Source: a bacterium
Lineage (GTDB): Bacteria > Patescibacteriota > Saccharimonadia > Saccharimonadales > Saccharimonadaceae
Length of the DNA: 64,000 nt
Assembly (NCBI GenBank): GCA_004561445.1
Contig: SFVX01000001.1
Span: 186,001-250,000 of the forward strand
Direction: 5' to 3'
In this document: piece after piece, positions 1 through 7,782 of the stretch
How the letters are laid out: each line of letters opens with the position of its first letter
Position numbering within the stretch: the stretch's first letter is position 1
Position numbers and translations under genes: made by a program
The notes under the pieces: generated by a model
Database searches by the model: none
What the model saw: only the letters and a program-made list of their open reading frames with translations
What the model was told of the DNA's origin: nothing

Positions 1-148
1 GACCTGAGACTATTAAGAAGCCAGAAATCGCAAAAAAGATCTCTACCGCAATAAATCCACCAGGCAAGAAACTGCCAAAAAAGTGATAAATCACGATTAG
101 AAGCATCGCGAAGAGGCGAAGCGAATTAAGGCCAACTATCCACTGCAT
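1..148 (-). CDS. Acyltransferase family 3 (OatA-like), N-terminal part only
   Basis: This is the first 49 codons of a gene that runs off the left edge. The reading starts MQWIVGLNSLRLFAM, followed by a hydrophobic helix with IYHFFGSFLPGGF and then IFFAISGFLI. This is the typical opening of the acyltransferase_3 family of integral-membrane O-acyltransferases, including the conserved His after the first helix and the FFxISGFLI segment. The family acetylates peptidoglycan or surface glycans; the substrate here is unknown. It starts 7 bp after the exonuclease I stop and is probably co-transcribed with it. No strong ribosome-binding site is visible, so the start could shift. Confidence 0.72.
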   Translation of the reverse strand, partial: MQWIVGLNSLRLFAMLLIVIYHFFGSFLPGGFIAVEIFFAISGFLIVSG

Positions 149-155
149 GAGAGAC

Positions 156-1520
156 CTAGTATGGCATTAGTGATTCGTACCAAAGTTGTAACTCCTGCAG
201 AAGATAAGGATCTTTGCCGGCAGCGGCAAGCTCTTGAATGTCTTTGATATAATCGTTGGCTCGGTTTTTGATGCGCTCAAGGCGATAGGCTTCCCACTTA
301 GTTTGCTCAGCTTCGTCAAGAATGCCATCGAAATTGCGAGCTTTGTAGTGAACTAGCAAATCATCAAGACGCGGATCATGGAATTCGGGGTGAAAATTAG
401 CGAGATCTTGACGCTTGGCGGCGCGCACAGTAGCGCAAGTATTACGATCGGGTTGGTCGAGAAAACCGTCGTAGAGCGCCGATTCGGGGTCGGCAGCTGG
501 CGCAAACTCCGGCTTTTCCTCATTTACAGAGCGCATGCATTCGATAAAATCTGGATGTCTTAAAAGGCACTCAAGGTTTTGATAGACTTTATTTTTATCG
601 AGACCAATTCTACCCCAAGTATTATTCTGCTCGAGAACGCCAAGTGGCGCGAGCGCTGGACAGTGATTATATTTTAACTCTTTGACGACTTTGTAATAAG
701 TATCAGTAATATCATCTTTATGCTCAGCCAGAAATTCATCGAGATTGTAGCGCAAATCAAAGACTAAAACATTACCGTTCTTGGCCGGCGCAATTGGAAA
801 AACGACGGAAGTTTTTTGATGCTCGGAAGAATAGCGACCACAAGTATAGACAACTGGTGCTGGTTTCTCGAGATTCACTAGGCGCTGGACGGCCTTTTTG
901 TCACGAAGCTCAAATAGATAGTTATAGAGTTTTGGCTGCTTTTCTTTGATGAGGCGCGTAACATCAATAAGCGCATTCACATCCGACAAGGCGTCGTGAG
1001 CAGATTCGTGCGAGATGCCGTTTTGTTTGGTCATAAGTTCGAGGCGGTTGGTTGCATGCCCATCCTCAGTAACCGGCCAATTAATTCCCTCTGGACGCAA
1101 AGCGCGCGTCATGCGCACGACATCGAGCAAGTCCCAACGACTACGACCATCGCGCCACTGCCATTCATAAGGATCGTAGAAATTACGCCAGAAAGTATGA
1201 CGCATAAACTCATCATCGAAGCGTACGGAATTATAACCGGTCGCGATCGTACCTGGCGTAAAAATCTCACGACTAACATATTTACAAAATTCCGCCTCGG
1301 TAAGCCCATCGGCAAGCGTGGACTGAGGTGTGATTTTTGTAACCATGATAGCTTGTGGGCTTGGAAGCGTATCTTCGCCAAGCTTGACGAGTAAATTGAC
1401 TGGATCGCCAATCGGATTAAGATCCATATCGGTGCGCTGGCCCGCAAATTGCATTAAACGATCAGCGCGTGGGTCGAGGCCAGAAGTTTCAAGATCATAG
1501 AAGAAAAATGACTGCTCCAT
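156..1520 (-). CDS. sbcB: Exodeoxyribonuclease I (SbcB-like)
   Basis: A 454-residue 3'-5' single-strand DNA exonuclease of the DEDDh superfamily. Exo motif I is FYDLETSGLDP near residue 7, motif II is YNSVRFDDEF near residue 97, and motif III is SHESAHDALSDVNALID near residue 170, with the catalytic His and Asp. The rest matches the accessory domains of exonuclease I, and the length is close to the E. coli enzyme. It degrades ssDNA during mismatch repair and recombination. The ATG lies 6 bp after an extended -10 (TGC TAAGAT), so the mRNA is probably leaderless. The downstream partner is the acyltransferase at the window edge. Confidence 0.9.
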   Translation of the reverse strand: MEQSFFFYDLETSGLDPRADRLMQFAGQRTDMDLNPIGDPVNLLVKLGEDTLPSPQAIMVTKITPQSTLADGLTEAEFCKYVSREIFTPGTIATGYNSVRFDDEFMRHTFWRNFYDPYEWQWRDGRSRWDLLDVVRMTRALRPEGINWPVTEDGHATNRLELMTKQNGISHESAHDALSDVNALIDVTRLIKEKQPKLYNYLFELRDKKAVQRLVNLEKPAPVVYTCGRYSSEHQKTSVVFPIAPAKNGNVLVFDLRYNLDEFLAEHKDDITDTYYKVVKELKYNHCPALAPLGVLEQNNTWGRIGLDKNKVYQNLECLLRHPDFIECMRSVNEEKPEFAPAADPESALYDGFLDQPDRNTCATVRAAKRQDLANFHPEFHDPRLDDLLVHYKARNFDGILDEAEQTKWEAYRLERIKNRANDYIKDIQELAAAGKDPYLLQELQLWYESLMPY

Positions 1521-1535
1521 ACTCTTATCTTAGCA
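1521..1535 (-). promoter_or_regulatory. Extended -10 for leaderless exonuclease I mRNA
   Basis: On the minus strand TGC-TAAGAT lies exactly 6 nt before the ATG. The same bases form a 9-bp perfect inverted repeat (1524-1544, stem CTTATCTTA), which may be incidental. No good -35 is seen. Confidence 0.5.
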
Positions 1536-1544
1536 TAAGATAAG

Positions 1545-1572
1545 GAAAAAGAGCCGATCAGCGACCGGCTCT
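1545..1572 (-). terminator. Rho-independent terminator overlapping the stop codon
   Basis: On the minus strand a 7-bp stem (AGAGCCG/CGGCTCT) is followed by TTTTTCC. The stop codon of the membrane-protein gene (1558-1560) lies in the loop, so termination is packed into the gene end. Confidence 0.7.
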
Positions 1573-2151
1573 CTTGGTTGCACGTGCATAATACTTTCTA
1601 TTAGTGATCTCTTCGCTAACGGTTTCTTTAAGAATCTTAACAATCTCGTTAAAGTCACGCGTTTTGCGAGTGATGACGCGATAGCGGCTACCGAATCTTA
1701 CCTTGACGGCGAGACGTTTACGCATCTTGAAACTATGAAAGATTCTAGTTGCGAATACGCCGTATACAGAAGACAAGAAGATGATGCCAGCCATAGCCAT
1801 AAACAAACTCCAAAATGTGGAGTCGTTAGGGCCAAGACTATTATCAAACCACTGAATAAGCCCCAAAGAGCATTCAGTAAGCAGCATATAGCAGACAGCA
1901 AGGCCTGCAACTGTGCCGATAATCTTGTCGAACGAATCGGAAACCATATTGATGTAAAGGTTCCCTCTTTCGTCTGCAACGGAAGCCCCGTAGAGCATCT
2001 GACCACGCATATGATCAACTCTTACTCTATGAACCATTTTGACGCGAGCGCCAAAGCGGTAGCCTAACCATGCCACTAATACCAGCATAGCTGGCGCAAT
2101 GATATACACCCAGTTAAAGCCAGGTGTAAATTCGTGAAAATATTTATTCAT
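1558..2151 (-). CDS. Membrane protein of unknown function
   Basis: A 197-residue protein with about three predicted membrane helices: residues 15-32, roughly 78-92 and 112-132. A soluble loop sits between the first two and a basic C-terminal tail follows (MRKRLAVKVRFGSRYRVITRKTRDF...). I do not recognise the family. Start support is good: GAGGAGGGG lies 8-9 nt before the ATG. It is the only gene of its transcription unit, with a consensus promoter, a long structured leader and its own terminator. It is therefore individually and probably strongly expressed. Confidence 0.7.
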   Translation of the reverse strand: MNKYFHEFTPGFNWVYIIAPAMLVLVAWLGYRFGARVKMVHRVRVDHMRGQMLYGASVADERGNLYINMVSDSFDKIIGTVAGLAVCYMLLTECSLGLIQWFDNSLGPNDSTFWSLFMAMAGIIFLSSVYGVFATRIFHSFKMRKRLAVKVRFGSRYRVITRKTRDFNEIVKILKETVSEEITNRKYYARATKRAGR

Positions 2152-2176
2152 TTTTCACCCCTCCTCTTTCCCGCGT

Positions 2177-2237
2177 CATTTACGCGATTCTATCCGCTAG
2201 GATGGTGGACTAACTAGTGGATAGGACCGCGTAAATG
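2177..2237 (-). promoter_or_regulatory. Structured 5' leader hairpin
   Basis: Within the roughly 160-nt leader of the downstream gene, CATTTACGCG (2228-2237) pairs with CGCGTAAATG (2177-2186), and an inner CTATCC/GGATAG stem (2219-2224/2190-2195) encloses a 23-nt loop. The hairpin ends about 15 nt before the GGAGG ribosome-binding site. It could be a cis-regulatory RNA; no known riboswitch class is recognised. Confidence 0.6.
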
Positions 2238-2319
2238 CGTTTGAGAAAATTGGAAGACAATTGCTAAATTATGCTTCATGCTTTGAAAGTGCCTGACTGT
2301 CTTAAACAATCATGCCTCC

Positions 2320-2348
2320 ATTATAGCATAAGCGTTTAAAATTGTCAA
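2320..2348 (-). promoter_or_regulatory. Consensus housekeeping promoter
   Basis: On the minus strand TTGACA, a 17-bp spacer ending in TATGC, then TATAAT: a perfect sigma70-type promoter with the extended TGC element. It drives the structured leader and the membrane protein at 1558-2151. Confidence 0.9.
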
Positions 2349-2400
2349 GTATTTTGGAGTTTTTTGGGAGATTTTCAAGAGTATTTTGAGTCTTCACAGC

Positions 2401-2432
2401 AAAAATCCACCCCTGTTAGTAGGGGTGGTTTT
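2401..2432 (-). terminator. Terminator after trxB
   Basis: Stem CCACCCCT/AGGGGTGG with a 6-nt loop, followed by a T-rich tract (GATTTTTG) on the minus strand. The flanking A/T tracts make it potentially bidirectional. Confidence 0.8.
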
Positions 2433-2451
2433 GTGACTTTTTAATATAGTT

Positions 2452-3333
2452 TTATTTTAGATAATTACGAATCGCAACGGCCGCTGCAGCGCCTTCGCCA
2501 GTCGCCGTAACGACTTGATGGACGGATTCATAACGGCAATCGCCGGCCGCAAAGAGGCCAGGGATTTTTGTCATATAATTTTTGTCGGTGACTACACTAC
2601 TGTCTTCGGCGAGCACTTCGGCTGGCAAGAAAGCCGTAGCCGGACGCTGACCGATAAAGATGAAGATATTGTGCGCCGAGAAGGTTCGGCCATCTTCAGA
2701 GATAACAGATAATTCTTGATCTGCTTGTTCAATTTTGGTCGGAATAACGTCAAGTTCAACCGAAATACGAGGTTCGTGCTCGAGGCGCTCACGTAAAGTA
2801 TCGTCGCAGCGCAACCTTGAACGCACGAGTAGCGTAACTTTGTCGCAAAATTTTAACAGATAGAATGCTTCTTGTACGGCAGAATTTCCACCACCGATCA
2901 CGAGCACGTTTTGACCACGAATAAGCGGACCGTCACAGGTAGCGCAGTAGGAAACACCCGGAAGATCCTCGCCCGGAATACCAAGACGAACGCGCTCAGT
3001 GCCAGTCGCAACTAGGACAGCGCGCGCAAGCAAATGCTCGTCGCCATCAACCTCAAGATCAATACCAGCATCAGACTGAGTGAGCTTTGTAATCTCGCCA
3101 TAGCCAAACTCGGTGCCGAAAGATTCGGCCTGAGAGCGCATAGTTTGCATCAGTTCTGCGCCAGTACCAATGAAGCCTGGATAATTCTCAATCTTGGAGA
3201 TAGTAGCCGCAAGACCACCCATGTTGCCCCGCTCGAGCACGAGCGGAGCTTTTTTATCACGAGCGGCGTAAATGGCGGCCGACATAGCAGCCGGTCCCGA
3301 GCCAATAATTACAAAATCATTAACCTTCTGCAC
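2452..3333 (-). CDS. trxB: Thioredoxin reductase-like flavoprotein
   Basis: 293 residues, slightly shorter than classic TrxB. The N-terminal FAD Rossmann motif is GSGPAAMSAAIYAARD (residues 12-27), the redox-active disulfide is CATCDG near residue 130, and the second nucleotide fold is VIGGGNSAVQEAFYL. The C-terminal FAD site is GLFAAGDCR. The usual NADPH-selective HRRxxFRA stretch is replaced by VRSRLRCDD, so the electron donor is uncertain. The predicted role is reduction of thioredoxin and cytosolic thiols. Its 5' end overlaps the FKBP gene by 14 bp, consistent with a pheST-FKBP-trxB transcription unit ending in the 2401-2432 terminator. Confidence 0.88.
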   Translation of the reverse strand: MQKVNDFVIIGSGPAAMSAAIYAARDKKAPLVLERGNMGGLAATISKIENYPGFIGTGAELMQTMRSQAESFGTEFGYGEITKLTQSDAGIDLEVDGDEHLLARAVLVATGTERVRLGIPGEDLPGVSYCATCDGPLIRGQNVLVIGGGNSAVQEAFYLLKFCDKVTLLVRSRLRCDDTLRERLEHEPRISVELDVIPTKIEQADQELSVISEDGRTFSAHNIFIFIGQRPATAFLPAEVLAEDSSVVTDKNYMTKIPGLFAAGDCRYESVHQVVTATGEGAAAAVAIRNYLK

Positions 3334-4027
3334 TGTAGCCCATACTCTTTAGATAAAGATTATTGAGTTCGTCCGGAACTTCGACTTCGTCGACGCGCGG
3401 AACAAGCATTACAACAAAGCGAAGTGGGCTGTTGGCAGGAATGCTACCCTGGTCTTGATCGCCGTAGCCAAGCGCAGAAGGAATAGAGATTTCGCGAACG
3501 CCACCAATCTTCATACCCTGAATACCATCTTTCCAACCCTGAATCATCTCGGTAGTACCAGCAAGAGGCGAGTTTAGCGCGGTTGGTTTGCTAGCATCAT
3601 CAAAAGACGAATCAAAGACGGTCTCATCGGAAAGCCAGCCAATGTAATAGGCAGAGTATTCAACGAAGTCTTCGCTATTAACCTCCTCACCATCACCAAC
3701 TTTGAGATCAGTCCAAGTAACATCTGTAACATCGGCAGCATTAAATGATTTGACGCGACTTTTGAAAGTTGCGAACTCATCAAAATACTTACTGGAAAGT
3801 TCAGATGCCTGTGCGTTAACTTTGTCTTGATATTCGGCCAGAAGCTCTTGATAGCGAGCCTCTTCTTCGGCAGTCAAAGCACTAGCCTCAGCGCTAGACG
3901 AGCTGCCGTTACTACTTAATACAATACTCGCATACAACGCAAAAGTCGAAAGAAGCATTAGGAGTGCGATAAATACAATAACAATGCGCTGACGTGGCGA
4001 CGTATGTAAATCTTGATTTGCGATCAT
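3320..4027 (-). CDS. Membrane-anchored FKBP-type peptidyl-prolyl isomerase
   Basis: 235 residues. There is a cytosolic N-terminus, one membrane helix (about 15-37) and a Ser/Glu-rich and coiled stretch (38-90). The FKBP domain starts near residue 105 (DLKVGDGEEV) and contains FDSSFDDA, IQGWKDGIQGMKIGGVREISIPSALGYG and IPANSPLRFVVML, all signature FKBP positions. It should sit outside the membrane and help fold secreted proteins. GGAGGTAAA precedes the ATG. It is 18 bp downstream of pheT and overlaps trxB. Confidence 0.88.
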   Translation of the reverse strand: MIANQDLHTSPRQRIVIVFIALLMLLSTFALYASIVLSSNGSSSSAEASALTAEEEARYQELLAEYQDKVNAQASELSSKYFDEFATFKSRVKSFNAADVTDVTWTDLKVGDGEEVNSEDFVEYSAYYIGWLSDETVFDSSFDDASKPTALNSPLAGTTEMIQGWKDGIQGMKIGGVREISIPSALGYGDQDQGSIPANSPLRFVVMLVPRVDEVEVPDELNNLYLKSMGYSAEG

Positions 4028-4045
4028 TTTACCTCCAGAACCACC

Positions 4046-6475
4046 CTAGTTAATTGATTCTAATGTGCTCATTATAGCTTGAATCTCATCTTTTGATAAG
4101 GTTTTTGCCGGATCAGAAAACTTGATGTGGAAACTAATATTCTTAGTATCGGCGCCATCAGCGTGATAAATAGAGCTACATTCTAGGCTATAAATAAGGT
4201 TTTTTGCCTCAAGTGCAGCTTTGATTTTCTTTTCGAGTTCACTAAAGGATGCGTCGACTGGCTGCGAGATTGTAATATCGCGAAGGACGGAAGGATAGGC
4301 GCTAAGGCGGAAATCTTTAGCTTTGATGCCGAGATTCTTAAGTAAGACCGATAGATCAAGCTCAAATGCAGCGACGCCGAGTGGAAGCTTGAAATCGCGC
4401 AGGATTTTTTGCTTAATCTCGCCAAGGTATCCGAGGAGTTGGCCGTTTACGACAATATTCGCAGAACGTTTGCTCTCGTAATATGCATTTGAAGAGTCTT
4501 TAGCTACATGAAAAGGCTCGATGTCATAATTGACACCAAGTTTGGCAAGCATTTTTTCAAGATAAAGCTTGGCAGTATAGTAATTGCCGTCGGACTTCTC
4601 ATTCACAAAGACAAAACCAAGATGATGCGCATTTTGCGGCACGCCGTCTTCGTCAAGACCAGCAGTCTTGGTATAGACCTGATTGCATTCGAAGAGTGCG
4701 AATTTTCCGTAACCAGCGCGTAAGTTGGCATAAGATTTGTCAAGCAAAGATGGCACGATGCTCTGGCGGATATATTGCAGATCTGGCGAAATGGAGTTGA
4801 CAATGCGATAAGAATTCTCAAGATTTTGGCCGACTTTTTGCAAAAGATTGCCGTGAATAAAAGAATAGGTAAGCACTTCGTTGGCGCCGTAACTACTCAA
4901 AATGTTACGAATATCGGTTTTGAGCGTAAACATTTCGTTAACATTTGAAGTGGCGTGAAGCGGCAAAACTGGCGAGATATTGTCGTAGCCGCTGAGACGA
5001 CCGACTTCTTCAATAACATCCTCTGGGATATGAATGTCGGTGCGCCAGTATGGAGCGGTTGCGACAAGATTGTCGCCGTCAAGCTTGATATTAAATTCGA
5101 CACTCTCAAGAATATCTTTGGCTTGTTCTGCTGAGAAATCGGTACCGAGCAAAGAATTGAGCTGTGTAAGCGGCAAGACAACTGGCGCGACAGTCGGAGT
5201 TTCCTTTTGCGAATCAAAGACAGCAATTGGCGTCATATATTCTTCAAGAAGCTTAGTAGCGTAAAGAGCGACTGGCAAAGTTTGGCCGGCTGGTTGCCCT
5301 TTTGTAAAGCGCGTAATTGCTTCCGAGAAAATACCGTGTGCCATCTGAGTTTTACGCAAATTATAGAGGCTAAAAGTCGCAGATTCGAGAATCACACGCT
5401 TGGTGTTTTCATCAATTTCGGTATTAGCGCCGCCCATTGCACCAGCAAGCGCAACTGGAATGTTATTGCTAGTAATTACGATATCAGACTCGACTAGTTC
5501 AACTTCTTTGCCATCAAGCAAAGTGAGCTTTTCGCCAGATTTAGCGGCACGAACGATGATTTTTGGCGTTTCAATACCACCGACGGCGACGAATTTGTCG
5601 TAGTCGAAAGCATGAAGTGGCTGGCCAGTGAGTAGCATGATGTAATTAGTAATATCAACAATCGCATCAATTGGACGCATACCAGAACGTGCAAGCAAGG
5701 TATCTTCGTAGGTTAGATAAGGCTTTTTATGGTCACCTTCGGTCCCAAGTACGACAGCAGTATAACGTGGACAAAGTTCCTTATCGGCAATTTCGATTTC
5801 GAGCTTGACGCCTTTATTTTCGATAGCGGCTTTCGTCTCGAGCAGCCAATCCGGCGTCTGAAATTTTTGGCCGAGAATACCAGCAACTTCGCGCGCAAAA
5901 CCGATGATGCCAAAAGTGTCTGGGCGATGCGTGAGAGATTTGTTCTCAATATCGAGAATGATATCATCGAGCTCAAAAAGTTTAGCAAAATCGTCACCAG
6001 CTTTAGTAGTAGCTGGATCGAGTTCGACGATGCCAGAATGGTCGTCGCCAAGATCGAGCTCGTCGGCGCCCGCCATCATGCCATAGGAATCGTATTTTTT
6101 GAGCATGCAGCGCATACCGATAACAAAAGGTTCGGCGTCGTGCACGGAAGCCGGAACAATCGCGCCTGGCGCAATCCAAGCCGCAAACATGCCAGCGTGA
6201 ACATTTGGCGCACCACACATAACTTGCACAAAGCCATCTTCGTCGCGTTCTACATCAGCTGCACGACCATTATCGTTAATCTTACAAAGGCTAAGATGTG
6301 TGCCTTCAATTTTTTCGCAAGATTCAACCTTAACGGCATAAATTTTGTCGTATTTATGAGTCTGGTCAATAGCTTCTTCAACTTCAACGAGACGAGCGCC
6401 AATAAGCTTGATAAGCTCGTCGTTGTCGATGTTGATGTCGACAAATTTTTTGATCCAATTGAGAGAAATTAGCAT
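4046..6475 (-). CDS. pheT: Phenylalanine--tRNA ligase, beta subunit
   Basis: 809 residues, normal length for bacterial PheT. It has an N-terminal EMAP/tRNA-binding insertion (about 45-155, with MCGAPNV and DSYGMMAGADEL), the B3/B4 editing region with ALAGAMGG, a B5 domain, and a C-terminal anticodon-binding domain (LSAYPSVLRDITI...). It forms an alpha2-beta2 enzyme with PheS that charges tRNA-Phe. The ATG overlaps the end of pheS by 7 bp, giving translational coupling. No T-box or phenylalanine leader peptide is visible upstream. Confidence 0.95.
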   Translation of the reverse strand: MLISLNWIKKFVDINIDNDELIKLIGARLVEVEEAIDQTHKYDKIYAVKVESCEKIEGTHLSLCKINDNGRAADVERDEDGFVQVMCGAPNVHAGMFAAWIAPGAIVPASVHDAEPFVIGMRCMLKKYDSYGMMAGADELDLGDDHSGIVELDPATTKAGDDFAKLFELDDIILDIENKSLTHRPDTFGIIGFAREVAGILGQKFQTPDWLLETKAAIENKGVKLEIEIADKELCPRYTAVVLGTEGDHKKPYLTYEDTLLARSGMRPIDAIVDITNYIMLLTGQPLHAFDYDKFVAVGGIETPKIIVRAAKSGEKLTLLDGKEVELVESDIVITSNNIPVALAGAMGGANTEIDENTKRVILESATFSLYNLRKTQMAHGIFSEAITRFTKGQPAGQTLPVALYATKLLEEYMTPIAVFDSQKETPTVAPVVLPLTQLNSLLGTDFSAEQAKDILESVEFNIKLDGDNLVATAPYWRTDIHIPEDVIEEVGRLSGYDNISPVLPLHATSNVNEMFTLKTDIRNILSSYGANEVLTYSFIHGNLLQKVGQNLENSYRIVNSISPDLQYIRQSIVPSLLDKSYANLRAGYGKFALFECNQVYTKTAGLDEDGVPQNAHHLGFVFVNEKSDGNYYTAKLYLEKMLAKLGVNYDIEPFHVAKDSSNAYYESKRSANIVVNGQLLGYLGEIKQKILRDFKLPLGVAAFELDLSVLLKNLGIKAKDFRLSAYPSVLRDITISQPVDASFSELEKKIKAALEAKNLIYSLECSSIYHADGADTKNISFHIKFSDPAKTLSKDEIQAIMSTLESIN

Positions 6476-7446
6476 GAAAACTCCTTTAGGAAGTCTAGTT
6501 TAGCGGATTCGAAGTGACGGACGTCACCCAGACCGTGGCGTAGCATGGCGAGACGATCGATGCCACCACCCCAAGCAAAGCCTTGATATTTAGTCGGATC
6601 GATGCCGGCCATCTTGAGAACATTTGGATGGATCATGCCACAACCGAGCATTTCGAGCCAGTCACCGCCTTTGCCACCAAGAGCTTTTGGTTTTTCAATT
6701 AAGAACTCAAGAGATGGCTCAGTAAATGGGAAGTAGCCCGGTTGAGTCTTAATATTGAGCTTTTGGCCGTAATATTTTTCAAAGAATTCGCGCAAAATGC
6801 CGAGCATATTGCCGAGCGTGCAAGTCTTAGAAACATAAACGCCTTCACATTGATAGAAAGTGTGCTCATGAGTTGCATCGACATCCTCGTTGCGATAAAC
6901 GCGCCCTGGGACTGCAACGGCGATTACTTCGCCTTCGTCAAGTTTATGCTTGTAGGCTTTTAGAACACGGTGTTGCATAGTGCTAGTGTGAGCTGGCGGA
7001 ATAAAGCCTTCTTCGGTGCGAAAAGTATCATAACCATCGCGAGCCGGATGGCCTTTGGTAAAGTTGAGGCTATCAAACATATGATATTCATCATCGAGTT
7101 GGCGAGATTCAACAATATCGAAACCCATAGACTGATAAATTGCGATTACGCGGTCGAGCTCAGTCATGAGTGGATGCTGACTACCATCAGTGGCATGCAA
7201 AAGCTCTGGCATGTTGCCATTAAGGCCACAAGGAGCCGTAATATCGAGAGGCTCGACTTCGGTCTCAAGCGCAGCGGCTTCAGCTTCAGCAATTTGTGCT
7301 AGGATAGCTTGCTTTTTTTCGTTGATTTGCTTGCCAAACTCAGCCCTTTTCTCGGCTGGGATTTCTTTTATTTTGGCGTATTCTGAGTTAATCGCCTTTA
7401 GTTCGCTTTTAAGCGTGGCGATTTTCGTCTCCAAATCACTTGACAT
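6469..7446 (-). CDS. pheS: Phenylalanine--tRNA ligase, alpha subunit
   Basis: 325 residues: an N-terminal coiled coil (1-75), then the class II catalytic core. It shows the motif 2-type segment FRTEEGFIPPAHTSTMQHRVL, then YRNEDVDATHEHTFYQCEG and the C-terminal motif 3 GFAWGGGIDRLAMLRHGLGDVRHF. It activates phenylalanine as partner of PheT. A -10-like TATTAT lies 7 nt before the ATG, so the transcript leader is minimal or absent. It is the first gene of the pheST-FKBP-trxB unit. Confidence 0.95.
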   Translation of the reverse strand: MSSDLETKIATLKSELKAINSEYAKIKEIPAEKRAEFGKQINEKKQAILAQIAEAEAAALETEVEPLDITAPCGLNGNMPELLHATDGSQHPLMTELDRVIAIYQSMGFDIVESRQLDDEYHMFDSLNFTKGHPARDGYDTFRTEEGFIPPAHTSTMQHRVLKAYKHKLDEGEVIAVAVPGRVYRNEDVDATHEHTFYQCEGVYVSKTCTLGNMLGILREFFEKYYGQKLNIKTQPGYFPFTEPSLEFLIEKPKALGGKGGDWLEMLGCGMIHPNVLKMAGIDPTKYQGFAWGGGIDRLAMLRHGLGDVRHFESAKLDFLKEFSC

Positions 7447-7462
7447 AACACTTATAATATTA

Positions 7463-7690
7463 CTACTTGATAAAGAAAATCACAAGGAGCGACAAGAGAG
7501 CGAGCACGACCAGAATCGCCCAAAACCAACTAAATCGATTGGTCTTCTTGGTGCCTTCGAGCATCGCAGAATCTTCTACGCCATCAAAATCGACTTGCTT
7601 TGAAGATTCGGATGCACGCTGACGTAAATCGGCGGCGATCCTCTCTTGTAAACGGCTATTCTCTTCATCTTTTTGGACTAAGATTCCCAC
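7463..7690 (-). CDS. Small tail-anchored membrane protein
   Basis: 75 residues: a charged, helical N-terminal two-thirds (EENSRLQERIAADLRQRASE) and one C-terminal membrane helix (WFWAILVVLALLSLLVIFFIK). The family is not recognised. AGGGAGGTAGAAG precedes the ATG. It lies directly upstream of pheS with a short gap. An extended -10 (TGA TATAAT) is at 7724-7732 on the minus strand. Confidence 0.65.
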   Translation of the reverse strand: MGILVQKDEENSRLQERIAADLRQRASESSKQVDFDGVEDSAMLEGTKKTNRFSWFWAILVVLALLSLLVIFFIK

Positions 7691-7723
7691 TTCTACCTCC
7701 CTGTAATTTTGCTAACTTTTTCT

Positions 7724-7760
7724 ATTATATCAGTTAACTGTGGTATTATAACGGTATAAA
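7724..7760. promoter_or_regulatory. Divergent promoter region
   Basis: The minus strand carries extended -10 TGA-TATAAT (7724-7732) for the small membrane protein. The plus strand has candidate -10 elements TATTAT (7744-7749) and TATAAA (7755-7760) for the aquaporin-like gene. Clear -35 boxes are absent on both strands. Confidence 0.5.
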
Positions 7761-7782
7761 TCAAATTTAACGGAGGTGTAAG

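Noticed and set aside
7447..7462. T-box or leader peptide for pheST or serS
   Set aside because: The upstream gaps are too short and both genes have -10 boxes 7-9 nt from the ATG.
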